Source: Polydactylus sextarius
Lineage: Eukaryota; Chordata; Actinopteri; Polynemidae
Length of the DNA stretch: 64,000 bases
Direction of reading: 5' to 3'
Assembly (NCBI GenBank): GCA_016801845.1
Contig: CM028928.1
Coordinates: 11,948,827-12,012,826, forward strand
Below the pieces are notes generated by a model. It searched no databases. It worked only from the letters and a program-made list of their open reading frames with translations, and was not told the origin of the DNA. Below, one piece after another: positions 34,363 to 45,140 of this stretch. Made by a program: the position numbers and the translations under genes. Every line of letters starts with the position of its first letter. Position 1 is the first letter of the stretch.

Positions 34363-35468
34363 CTGATAACGGTCCTGCTGCTCACAGCGGCAGCAAAAAA
34401 AAAAATCCATACTTCATCTTCAGGTTCTAATCCAACATGAAATGACAGGGTGAAGCGTTGAAGTGAGGCTCAAGCACACAGGGGGTGGACAAAATATCAG
34501 AAACATTTGAAACAAATATAATTTGAAACAAATATCAAAACTTTGCTGTTATCTTATACACTATCCAGTCAAAACTCATCTTACATAAGTTTTACACAAT
34601 ACATAGATTTGGTGCAGAATGAATGAGATATTTAATGAGAAGATGCATCAAGCTCTATATTCGTTTGATGCAGCAAGTTTCTACACAAACTTTAATGACT
34701 CTTCACAACAATCATGAGATATTACTTACATTATTACAATCCAAAGCTGGATAAACACTAAATTTGAGACTTGAAGTGTAGGAAAAAGTCACTAAAAGAC
34801 AAGAACAATAAAGTGCTTGGTTATAACTGCCTTTAATTATACAAAGATATGAATTGATGAACAATATAGTGTCAGTCTCACTCGTGTCTAAGAGAGCAGA
34901 GTTAAAATGGTAGACATAAATTTTAGACACTCAATTACTTGTCAACTATTTTATTTATTTATTTATTCATCCTTTTAAACAAATTGCAAACAAACCCAAC
35001 TCATTCTATCAGGTCTGTTCTTACACTGATCATCTACAACATAAAAACTCCCAGCGTGGAAGTTCTTCTCATCCACTCATGTCCACTGGCAGCAGATGAT
35101 AAGTTATACTTGTCAAAAATAACTTCAAGATAAATTAAGATACATGTTAAAACCCAATGTTTCCTTGTATTTTCTAATATTTTATATGAAAATCCTGAAA
35201 GAAAACATTTCTACACAAAAAAAGTACTCCTCCATAAAAATCAAACAAAATTCAGTTTTCCTGAAACAATATCACAGCTGACAATATTCAGCCTTGTTGA
35301 GTATTCACATGTCTTTGCACAGACTATAAAGGATGCTTAAATTATACACAAGGCATCACTATCATGCCACGACTGCAACCTCTTCTCATTTTAGACTGAT
35401 CTGCAGCCTGGATTTTTGGCATGAAATGTCAAAATGCATTGGGAGTGAACCAGTAGCTCCTTTGAAAC

Positions 35469-35474
35469 TTTATT
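35469..35474 (-). terminator. rbis: Candidate RBIS poly(A) signal
   Basis: AATAAA on the minus strand about 100 nt beyond the RBIS stop codon. An A-rich tract (minus strand) lies between stop and signal at 35535-35518. A run of overlapping AATAAA copies at 34947-34968 is an alternative, more distal end. Confidence 0.45.
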
Positions 35475-35571
35475 TCAAAGGCTCAACATGAGCAAGGAGG
35501 AGTGGCTCACACTTCTTTTTTTTTTTTTTTTTTTAAATCAACGTTTATGACAGTCCTTCTTTCCTGATCCA

Positions 35572-36079
35572 TCATAGCTGAGAGAACAGCTGAGCAGCGC
35601 TGTCGACATTTACAGATTCTTTGGGCGGCTCCCTGACGATCTACAAAGAAAGAGAAAAAACATAATTATTAAATATCTCAACAGAATTTAAATGATGGAT
35701 TATATAGTTTGAATCCACAATTCCCTCTTCTACCTGCGTTTGCTTCTTTGGTTCTGCAGCGACAGACTTCGAAACACTCTTAACATCCCTCTGGACTTCT
35801 GTGAAGATTTGATTGAGGTTGTCTACCTTCTCATTTTTCCCAGTCTTGATCTGTGAAGAAGACACAAATGTCGGTAGAGCAGGTGCAACAAACACCACAC
35901 ACAGGAGAGATCGAAAATATGTGTAAAAAGAGAGAGAGGTGGGGAAAAAATGGGAGAGAGATCATTACGTGTTTGAGTGCTGTTGTGACAGGTTTCGCTT
36001 TGTTCTTCTGCTTCAAGTGCTTGTTTGCCACTTGAAAGACGTTTTTCTGTTTTTTCCCTTTCTGCTTATTCTTCGCCAT
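35572..36079 (-). CDS. rbis: Ribosomal biogenesis factor RBIS (C8orf59 family), 3 coding exons, 98 aa
   Basis: Small, very basic protein needed for pre-60S ribosomal subunit maturation in human cells, nucleolar. Coding exons on the minus strand: 36079-35969 (37 codons), 35850-35734 (39 codons), 35640-35572 (22 codons plus TGA); introns are GT-AG and all phase 0. The N-terminus MAKNKQKGKKQKNVFQVA and the motif KNKAKPVTT match the human family signature, and the C-terminus has VNVDSAAQLFSQL, matching the human VNVDEATRL block. Length 98 aa against about 100 in human. The middle exon is acidic/polar with ...NLNQIFTEVQRDVKS, likely helical. The start is the first ATG after an acceptor (CTCTCCTCAG) at 36090 and sits in good context. 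The neighbouring carbonic anhydrase on the opposite strand matches the human 8q21 order. Confidence 0.93.
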
Positions 36080-36089
36080 CCTGTTACCT

Positions 36090-37907
36090 GAGGAGAGAAC
36101 GCCAGCCGGTGAGGATGAGTTCAGGGTAGAGTTTTAGTATCTGCATCACGTTTCTCGTGTCTAACCTCTGAATATTTAACGTCAATCACACAACCTCCCT
36201 GCTCCTCCAAACAATGTCCATGTTGAAATTATTCCAGGATCTGATTAGCACTGACATCCTTTATGTCAACGACTCACTCCATCAAACAGCGAATCGAAAC
36301 ACTTGCACAGTGGGAGGAGGTTGACATAACATATGAATAAACACAACTGAGTTGTTTCTGAACGCAGCAAAAAAATAAAAAAAAAATTAAATCAAGGCAA
36401 AACAGACACGTTCTATTTTGCAGCTGAGCCCTGTGTATTTTTTTTTTTTTTCTGAGCACTGTCTGGACTTACTGGACTGTCTGGACTTAGCAGGAGTTGC
36501 ACCATAAACAACAACAACAACAAAAAAAGAAATCAACCCTTGCGCAGCCTTGAAGCCAAAAAGCAGGGGTTGTTAAATGTATCCTTAAAAAAATAAATAA
36601 AAAATAAATATATAAAACAAGGAAGCAGACCATCATGCTTTCACACTCCTGACAGCTACCATGGGAGCAAGAGAACCAACGTGAAGTGGAAAAACACAGA
36701 GCAGTGTTCAGAGCACAGGCAGTAAATGATGCATCCTGGTTTAGGCTTGTAGACACTGAAGGCAGTTCGCTATAAACAACATAAATCAATTATTCTTTTC
36801 TGTCTAGTGTCAGTGGTACAAACTACACTGTTGTGATTGTGATAGATTTTCCTGGTGAATGTTTTGTTCCTTTTTTACAAGTGTAGTACCACCGGCTGTA
36901 GTAATATCATTACTTGTCATGGAGATAATAGTACACGTTGCTCAAATTAAAAAAAAAAAAAAAGACAGAAAAAGGCAGAAATACAACTACCAAACTGATG
37001 TAATGTACCTGCAGTGATAGTAACAACAGTAATGGTAATAACAATAGACTTAACAGTATATCTAAAGTATGTTAAATGTACCATAAGAACAGGGAGCAAG
37101 TATCACAGATACAAAGGTACAATTTAGGCAGCTGGTATAACAAATGTGTGTGCGCCAACTGTAACCCAAGCAAAATTATACCATTAACTTCTAATATCCT
37201 ACAAGTCAGGTGTGAAAATAAGTAATAGAAAATAGAAAAGAAATAGAAAATAATTATGATATCCAAATTCTCTTTTTTAAATTCAACATTTTTAATGTGA
37301 GTGTGTTACATTTCCTAAATTCTCAATGAGCAGAACTTGATGATTGTGTTTTGTTTTCCATCACACGTGACAGAAACTGAATATGTTTTGATACTGTCGA
37401 AACAAAACATTTTAAACATATCTTATGGGAGAATGTTTTGTTTTGCTATTCTCTGCTATTTCTACAAACAAAACAACTGATCAAATTAAATATGTGGCCA
37501 CAGACGTAACAATGAAAATGTATTTTCTAGTTTCTTATCTAGTTGAAGCATCACTTGTATCAGCCTATCTACACCATATTTTGGATAAATTGGAAGAGAC
37601 GAAACTGGAATAAATAAAAACTACTAATGATTAGATGCAAACAGATATCAAGTGTTAGGCATAATATTATAAAATACGTAAATGTCACTATGTATACTCC
37701 AATAGGTAAAGTTAAATAAATATAAAACATTCAGAAGCGTGTCGTCGGGACAGCTAACCTGCTTTCTGTCTCCTGAAGCTCCGTCTATTCTCTACATTTT
37801 CTCACGACGTTGACTAAAATTACTTGAAAACATTCATTTGACAAAAGACGACTGTGTATGCTACAAAACACGCCGATAGTAAAAGTTAAACACTCATAGA
37901 CACAAAC
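36090..37907 (-). other. RBIS intron 1
   Basis: Non-coding, AT-rich, with A-rich runs at 36370-36389, 36430-36450 (T on the plus strand) and 36950-36963 and a short (CAA)n near 36507. The open frames here have low-complexity content and are not supported. Confidence 0.45.
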
Positions 37908-37985
37908 CTAGTCCGTGAAGTGGCCAGTTGATGTTGATATCCTCGTGTGCTACAAACGTGCCGTCGCAGTTACGTCACTAGTATG
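37908..37985 (-). promoter_or_regulatory. rbis: Probable non-coding exon 1 and CRE-containing promoter of RBIS
   Basis: On the minus strand a locally CpG-rich stretch ends in GACTAG followed by GTTTGTG, a usable splice donor at 37907. Just upstream is TTACGTCA/TGACGTAA (37970-37977), a CRE/ATF half-palindrome, with further TACGT repeats to about 38020. This would be a TATA-less housekeeping promoter, and exon 1 would join the acceptor at 36090 across a 1.8-kb intron. The exon and its start are inferred from splice and motif signals only. Confidence 0.5.
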
Positions 37986-39470
37986 CGACAATTGACGTAT
38001 GTTACGTATGTTACGTCTATTAAATTATATTATATCACTGAACACAAATAAATGAAATATTCTGTCATAATTCCGTCATTATGTTCTTATAATTGCCATT
38101 ATTTTTAAGCCAATTTGTACAGGACATGGAATTGTGTGTCTTTAAGTTGGATTATGGTCAAATTTTGCTTTTGATATGAATGTCTTGACCTTCAAAATGA
38201 ACTAACAAAATTTTATGTCCATGAAATCATCCTACCTTGTTACTTCTTGCCAGATCTAATAATAACGAAAAATGCTGTACACATAGTTTGGAAATATAGT
38301 CAGAGCCAAGTAGTAAGTTGATTCTTGGTGTGACTTGGTGTTTCTTAATGCAGTGTCACTCAATAGGATTAAAATTGAAATGATACATTCATTTTACTTG
38401 ATTTGTAAAATAAATATTTGATTTGTACATCAAACCCACGAGGTGACAATAAAAACGACCGAGATAAACGAATCTCTGCACTGTACTGTGATCCCTGACC
38501 ACAAACCTGTAGCACCATCAATCAACAGCAGAGGGCACCACAGTCCTATTGTTGTGTGTATTTCAGCCTGTATCTGAAAACCTGAGCAAACTAATGACAT
38601 AATCATTGTACTGTGAGCTAGGCTGGACAATGGGACTTTTAAGTCTAGGTTATAATTGACTTTTCTTTCTACATTTTAGAAAAAAATGTAAATTTCCATT
38701 TAGAGGTAATTTAAAGATGTGGAACCTGCAACTACTTCATCTATTTTGGTACTTTCATATTTCATGATGTGAATTTGTATATTGCTTTTGATGGGACATC
38801 AACGTTCCCTGCTTTGCAGCCCTCCTCTTATTACAACACATGTTCTGATAAATCATGCACAACGCAGACCCTCACTTTATATGACCTGATCACCAGCCAG
38901 TATCTTTAAATCACGTGTTTTAAAGATACTGTGTTTTAAAGTGTTTTTACAATTTTTTACATTCTTTTTAAAACAAAATAAAATACACTTATGATTTGAT
39001 ATGTATGATATACTGTATGACACGACAGTTGATAGTTTATATCTTTTAATTATTGCGCACAGTCTAATTCATATTAAAGGGTGTTTTGGATCAAAATCCG
39101 CAGGTTGTTTCCATGTTTTAGCTGTGATTATGAGTTGCTTTATATAGTCCCTGTAGCCTCCGTGCAGCTTTAATGTGATACTAAGCTGCACGTGGTTTCA
39201 CCATTCCGTTGTTTGTTGATATTATAGGCAAAATGCTATTAACTGAGAGGTACGAGCTGCGCTCAAAGAGTCTATTGGGGAGTGGGTGAGTGCATGGCTC
39301 GTCATTAAAGATAAAGATGAAGACTTCACCGCTGCAGAAAGAGAGAGAGAGAAAGAGAGAGAGAGTCATTGATCCACAGTGCAGTAGCGTTGCTGCGCAT
39401 CTAAACTCCTCCCGGTCATTGCGCAGACATCATGTGGCCAACACCAGCCTGACAGACACACGGGCACGCA
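37986..39470. other. Intergenic region between RBIS and carbonic anhydrase
   Basis: Holds no recognised coding exon or repeat. It is AT-rich up to about 39150 and becomes GC-richer toward the carbonic anhydrase promoter. Both genes transcribe away from it, so it probably carries regulatory sequence for both. Confidence 0.5.
39337..39365. repeat. GA-rich microsatellite upstream of the carbonic anhydrase promoter
   Basis: Interrupted (GA)n about 115 bp upstream of the TATA box. A second GA-rich stretch lies in intron 1 at about 39664-39698, so purine tracts flank the promoter and first exon. Confidence 0.8.
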
Positions 39471-39477
39471 GGGGCCC

Positions 39478-39484
39478 TATATAA
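39478..39484 (+). promoter_or_regulatory. ca2: TATA box of the carbonic anhydrase gene
   Basis: TATATAA lies about 100 bp upstream of the carbonic anhydrase ATG, in a locally GC-rich stretch (39380-39560). A start site about 30 bp downstream would give a 5' leader of roughly 75-80 nt with no ATG before 39587. An AGATAA (GATA-type) motif at 39309-39314 would suit red-cell expression, but such motifs are common by chance. Confidence 0.7.
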
Positions 39485-39586
39485 GCCGCGCAGCTGTCAG
39501 GTGGAGGACACTGGCTGCTCTGCGCTGGGGCACGACTCGCTTTAGGGGATTACAGCTCTACATACTCACACACTCAAACTCTAAAC

Positions 39587-41200
39587 ATGTCTCACGCTTG
39601 GGGATACGCACCACACAACGGTGAGGCGCTCACGACTCATACACGCGCTATTGTTTGTAATGCAGGAGAGAGAGAACGAGGGAGAAAGAGAGAGGGGGTG
39701 ATCGTTAATACAAAGTCATTCTGCTGAATGAATGAAAGGACAGTGCGTGCACGGGTCACTGCAGAGATTTTCAATTCTGCACAATTTGGCGTCTTTTTTA
39801 TGCGCTTTATAGCGCAACGCCACCCGTTATGCGCAATTAATTTGATTAAATAAAAGCCCTAATTTCGACACTAATAGCTATCTTAATAACCACAATCTTA
39901 TCTTGGTCTCATATCATTTTAGGACCCGACAAATGGGCTGATAACTTCCCTGTTGCCAATGGACCCCGCCAGTCTCCCATTGACATCGTACCTGGCCAGG
40001 CGGTGTTCGACTCTGGGCTGAAGCCGCTCAACCTGAAGTACGACCCCTCCACCTGCCTCGACATCCTCAACAACGGACATTCTTTCCAAGTGACCTTCGT
40101 TGACGACAACGACAACTCAAGTTAGTGTCCACATTATCACTGTATGACTATAAACAGCCTCAATCTCTCTGGGAGAGACACCAAACATATTGGCAATTTA
40201 ACGTTTTGTCCAATTGATATAAACTAATGGATTATTAATTGTTGCGACTGAAACAGATTTAATTGTGCATCCTCATATATATAGATATATATCCACTCAT
40301 TATTATAGAATGCTTTTATTTATTTTATTTTTTTTCACATATACGATTATTAGCCGGGTTTTGCTGATAATGATGCAAGGTGCAGTAATGAGGCTGTACG
40401 TGTCAGGTTTTACGCATTGCTGCTGCTGCGTTATAGCTGCAGCTCTCTCAAGACTGATAATGTGTTAATATTATGTAAATATCAGTATGGGTGCATTAAT
40501 TCTATTTTTCCCTAAATTCAAGAAATCACCAGGCGGCAGCAGCAGCTCTATTCAAACAGCCGAACACAAAGCACAGCAGATTCTAATTGAATTGGTAATG
40601 TAACCCCAGCGAAGCTTTTCCCACGCCAGGTTCTTTTTTTCTGCTGCCATGGAGGTCAAACGCGCAAAAAACGAAGGTTACCATGCAAATAAAGCCGCAG
40701 TGGGTTAACGATTAATGCGCAAAACGTGCGTGGGAATGTACTAAATTACCAAATAGACCAGGACTGATGTTTCTGATGCTGACTAACACAGACAAGAAAC
40801 ACTGAAGATTATAATATGTTTTTCTTATATATGGGGATTTTTAGATTGATTGTCCTGTAGGATAATGAAGAATATAGTTACGTAAGCAGCACAACCACAT
40901 GCGATGTTGCTGGTGGACACATCAACATGAAAAAAAAAAAACACTTTGTATAAGTAGTTGATTCTTAGTGCACTTATTTTCCACACAACAAAGAGACGAG
41001 CTGGGTCTATGTATCATCATCACACATCATGTCATGCATCATGTGTCCACCATGGGGAAGGTTTATATTTATATCAGCTGGTGTATATTTATTGTCTAGC
41101 TCACACTCATTTGCTTCCAGACCAGCTTTGTGCCTTTTTTAATCTTTTGAGGCCAAACACTGAGAAACAAATATCCTGTTTGGAGAGGATGATGATGATG

Positions 41201-41239
<39 letters not shown>

Positions 41240-41488
41240 GGTGGGTGTGCGGGTGTGCGTCAGCAAACATGGCACCAGAAATAGAACAATATACAGGATT
41301 CTGTGCTACTGTCTCAGCCACTGTGTATCCTGTAAATAGATACATTGTGGAACATTGGGAGGAGGTTTTGATGTTAACAATACCTGGACCTCGTTTCAGT
41401 CTGACTGTCACCCACAGTCTGACCAAGGTTTACACAACAGGGACTGAGACTGCCTTCATGAAATAAGGAAGTGTGCCACGCTGACACT

Positions 41489-41522
<34 letters not shown>

Positions 41523-41682
41523 TGTACAACATCTTATTTGTCTTAATAACCTGTTCCTTGTAGTCTGAGGAAGATTTTTTCCTTTGCAGTCTTCCAAGTT
41601 GGATGCATGATTGGAAACAGTCAAGGCCTCACTTGCTGACTGCAGCACAACTGATGCTCAGTGTGGGATGAACTAACGGGAG

Positions 41683-41719
<37 letters not shown>

Positions 41720-44306
41720 TTACAGCTCTGACAGATGGACCAATCTCTGGAGTCTACAGGCTCAAGCAGTTTCATTTCCACTGGGGAGGTGCTGACAGCA
41801 GGGGCTCTGAACACACCGTGGCCGGGACCATGTATCCCTGCGAGGTAGATGATAAGCTGAACTACTGTGATGATGATGATGATGATGACATTGTTGACAA
41901 AGCTGTGCTCTCTGACAGACTGACGTCGATGTAACAAGAGGGAAAGGGCGGGGGCAGAGTGATGATTACGTTTTGTTAGTGTTGTGGGTTTGAAAAAGAT
42001 GAAATCTCATTGGCTGAGTTGAACTATAATGGGCGGAGAAAGTGCAGATAATATGTTTTGCTTATAATTGGTTGTTTTTTTTTCCCCACAATTCCTTTCA
42101 CCCTAAGCATTTCTAAAAATGAGAATCAATATCAACAAATCTGATCTTGTTTCCCAGCTCCACCTGGTTCACTGGAACACCAAGTACGGAAGCTTCGGAG
42201 AAGCCGCCAGCAAGCCTGATGGACTCGCTGTTGTTGGAGTTTTCCTGCAGGTCTGTTGCAGTAATTTGAGTTTATAATAATAATAATAACAATAATAAAT
42301 ATAATAAATATTATTATAACAAATATACAGCTGTATTTTGCTGCTGTTCATCAAGATGCATATTTCAGTTCACACTGTTAGCTATGTTTTTTTTTTTTTT
42401 TCAGATCGGTGCTGAGAACGCCAGTCTCCAGAAAATCCTTGATGCCTTTGAGAGCATCAAGGCTAAAGTATGTTTCTATAAAAAAAAACAGAACAAAATA
42501 AAAAAGTTAGACAAAAACATTTTGTCAAGCTTTTGATTCATAACAGGATATGACCTGTTCCTTTTTCTCCACAGGGCAAGCAGACCTCTTTCGCCAATTT
42601 TGACCCCACTTCGCTGCTCCCCCGTTGCCTTGACTACTGGACTTATGATGGCTCTCTGACCACACCCCCTCTGCTGGAAAGCGTCACCTGGATTGTGTGC
42701 AAGGAACCAATCAGCGTCAGCACTGACCAGGTACAAGATTGGCTTCGTGCCCACATTTCTAGAATAACAGTGTCTACAAATCCTGTCTTTTATTGCAGTC
42801 TGACTCAAGGACTTAATTGTTCAGATTAGCTCCACGACTGAAACCCGAAGAAGAAACCTTTGTAATTAATGGAAACGCAATACAGCAGTTTCTTCTTTCA
42901 GTGTCAGCAATGCAAGAAAAGACCAACAAAGAGAGCAAGAGTGAAACAAAAAGTTGACAATTATGCAAGTTGTGCTGCTTTTACCACTGTATTTCTGAGT
43001 CAACATGTGGGGAGAAAACAGGAAATGTTCATCCCACGACTGCCTCACATTCTGTAGGGGAAGAAATTTTTTCACCCACAACTGTGTAAACACATTATAC
43101 TGCTACATTATATCTGTGTGTGTGGAATATTTACCTCTAAAATGACATCTTATCACACCAACGACAGGAATGTTTAAGTTCTAACTGCTCATTAGTGTAA
43201 ACAGAGACTCTACTCAGGTTTTGTCCACGTGATTGGAGTCTTTAGGCCTGTACCTGGTCAAATGTTTATTTCATGACAGGGAGTAGGTGTCTCAAGGGTA
43301 AACATGAGAGACGTGTGGACATAACCTTTAGACTTGATACCATATAAGGCTGCTGAGGCAGATAAAAAAAGTCATTCATAAATTGCAATTACATGTCATT
43401 AGTTAATGATTTGTTATCAGCTAATTATATAGGGATACATCCAGCAGCTGAATTAATTTGTCCCAGCACTGACTAGTTAGTCTACTGACTGTTCATATTA
43501 TATTCAAGTGGCAGCAGCAGTGTGGTTACACTGGGCCAATTCATTAGCAAGAGTTAATGACAAATCCCATGAAAAGGTCATCTGACACCATTCTAGTCTG
43601 CTCACTTGTTTTTCTGGCTCTGCTCTGACTTACATTCAGTCTAACATTTGAGAAGTGACATAGATCAGACGACTTGATATGACTCACGTCTGTACAGAAA
43701 ATACAAAGCTACTCCAGGAAGCAGTTGGCTTAGCTTAGCTTAACACTAAGAGTAGACCAATGGGAAACCTTAGCTAGCATTACTTAGTGGAGGCATGTAA
43801 CATTGTGTAAAAGCACAACTTTTTTTTTTTTTTTTTTTTGATAATTATCATTATATTATTTTGGTGTTTCTGCTGTTTTAGAGCAATTCAATATTTTGGA
43901 AAATATGCTCGAATCTTTACTCCTGACACCACTTTTTGTTTGTCTGCCAAAAGACAGTTAGCTCAGCATAAAAGAGTGGAAGAAGCAACTAACCACGGTT
44001 TAACTCTCTAGCTGCTGGCTGTATATGGCTTCATTTCATAACTGCCTATTTCAGATGTATTTCCCAGAAGGTCATACCGTTTCTTCAGCTCAGCTTAGGC
44101 TTTGAAAGTGATGTGACGGGTGAGTGACAGTCACAGGGGGTCAGCAGGAATGACTAACCCCTCGACCGTCTTCTCCCTTTTCACAGATGGCCAAATTCCG
44201 CAGCCTGCTCTTCTCCGCCGAGGGGGAGGCCGAGTGCTGCATGGTGGACAACTACCGCCCTCCCCAGCCGCTCAAGGGTCGCTGTGTCCGCGCATCCTTC
44301 CAATAA
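39587..44306 (+). CDS. ca2: Cytosolic alpha-carbonic anhydrase, CA II / fish cahz type (7 exons, 260 aa)
   Basis: Catalyses reversible hydration of CO2 to bicarbonate in the cytosol; in fish this type serves red cells, gill and other tissues. Coding exons read by eye: 39587-39620, 39923-40120, 41726-41844, 42158-42250, 42405-42467, 42575-42730, 44187-44306. All introns are GT-AG and the frame stays open to the TAA at 44304. The 119-, 93-, 63- and 156-nt internal exons fit the vertebrate CA II pattern as I recall it. Zinc ligands are His94 and His96 (QFHFHWG) and His119 (ELHLVHW). The proton-shuttle His64 is in NNGHSF, and the gate Thr lies in SLTTPP (residue 198). Length equals mammalian CA II. 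There is no signal peptide or membrane segment, so secreted and anchored CA classes are excluded. The start is the first ATG after the TATA box. Oddities are seven cysteines (56, 116, 187, 211, 238, 239, 254) and a TG repeat against the exon 3 acceptor. It could be named cahz or CA2-like; the family call is secure, the exact paralogue less so. Confidence 0.96.
41202..41232. repeat. (TG)n microsatellite in carbonic anhydrase intron 2
   Basis: TG dinucleotides, preceded by a short (GAT)n run (41188-41201) and followed by GGGT repeats. It is the first of three TG tracts in this intron and makes several spurious open frames on both strands. Confidence 0.9.
41490..41521. repeat. (TG)n microsatellite in carbonic anhydrase intron 2, second tract
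   Basis: About 16 uninterrupted TG units, some 200 bp upstream of exon 3. Confidence 0.9.
41684..41717 (+). repeat. (TG)17 tract abutting the exon 3 splice acceptor
   Basis: Seventeen uninterrupted TG units end at 41717. The next eight bases are CTTTACAG, the acceptor of exon 3, so the TG tract occupies the place of the usual polypyrimidine tract. Confidence 0.9.
43685..44060 (+). repeat. Degenerate copies of a teleost interspersed repeat in carbonic anhydrase intron 6
   Basis: Two consecutive degraded stretches (about 43685-43800 and 43885-44035) carry the words GCTTAGCTTAGC and GTTAGCTCAGCATAAA plus the context I recall from a common fish repeat (approximately 'ttagcttagcataaagactgg'). 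A poly(T) tract separates them. The class is unknown to me. Another copy, on the opposite strand, is near 2116. Confidence 0.45.
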
Positions 44307-45140
44307 TACCCCCTCCCCCCTTTGTTGCCCTCTCTTGCCCTCTCCCTCCCTTCCCCCCTCGCTCTTTCCCTTTAGTCAGACACCCAGAGTTAGCCCTCTT
44401 GCAAAGCACACATATCTCTCTCCGTCCAACTTTAAAAAAAAAGAAATTCCTTTTTTCTTTTGCTTTCAGTACCGTGAAATGGAGTGCTAGAGATGCCCTG
44501 TCTTCATATATTTTAAAACACAAAGGCTTCACAGTGGAGGCAATACGTTTACGCGGATTGTGCATCTGGTGCCAATGTTTTTAGAGACATTACACCATAC
44601 AAAACATGAAACAACAGAGATGAATTTTTGTCAAAATGGAGGAGAGGGCACAAGCCCCAATGTGCAGTAGTCAGAGGGAGGATGAAACTAGATCACCATC
44701 TGTGAGGAGGAGGATAAGGTGCAGATGAAAAGATACACACACACTCTCCCGCTGTCACCGTGTGTTTGTGTGTGTGTGTGTGTAATCTCTGACCGACTGC
44801 CAGCCTCTGCATCACAGCAGCTTAATAAAACGCTGCAGCCGCCTCCATCACAAACTGACTGACTCAGAAAATCCCCTTCAAGCACAAGCAGTATCGCACG
44901 CCCAGTCCCATGCAGACATGATGGCTGAAGGCACTGACCTGCTTATCGATCTGAGCTCAGTGCATGACAACTAAGGACACCAGGACCCGACTGCTGCTGA
45001 TGCAACCTATTGAACATCACAACAACAGCTTTTCTCTCTCTGCTTTTACAGCCTGATCTCCATATCTAAAATGTGTTTGTCATCCCATGTTGTATTTTTA
45101 TTGTTATTATTATTATTATTATTATTATTAATTAATTAAG
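44307..45140 (+). other. ca2: Carbonic anhydrase 3' untranslated region with candidate poly(A) signal
   Basis: Non-coding sequence after the TAA begins with a C-rich stretch (to about 44370). AATAAA at 44824-44829 is the first clear poly(A) signal, giving a 3' UTR of about 540 nt. A short TG repeat (44767-44783) lies inside it and a (TTA)n tract at 45104-45130 follows. The true end cannot be fixed by eye. Confidence 0.45.
45104..45130. repeat. (TTA)n microsatellite
   Basis: Nine TTA units followed by ATTAATTAA. Confidence 0.9.

Larger units (their letters stand above)
34004..35571. other. Sequence downstream of RBIS, including its 3' UTR
   Basis: AT-rich. The part from 35571 down to 35450 or 34950 would be RBIS 3' UTR, depending on which poly(A) signal is used. 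A poly(T) run lies at 35517-35534 and (ATTT)n at 34948-34965. No other gene seen. Confidence 0.4.

Noticed and set aside
41139..41937. Several 80-110-codon open frames on both strands around carbonic anhydrase intron 2 and exon 3
   Set aside because: They are made by TG/AC microsatellites (CVCVCV or HTHTHT repeats), with the real exon 3 in one of them. The spliced carbonic anhydrase model explains the coding part.
44120..44584. 154-codon plus-strand open frame
   Set aside because: It overlaps exon 7 of carbonic anhydrase in a different frame and continues into C-rich 3' UTR. It has no domain.
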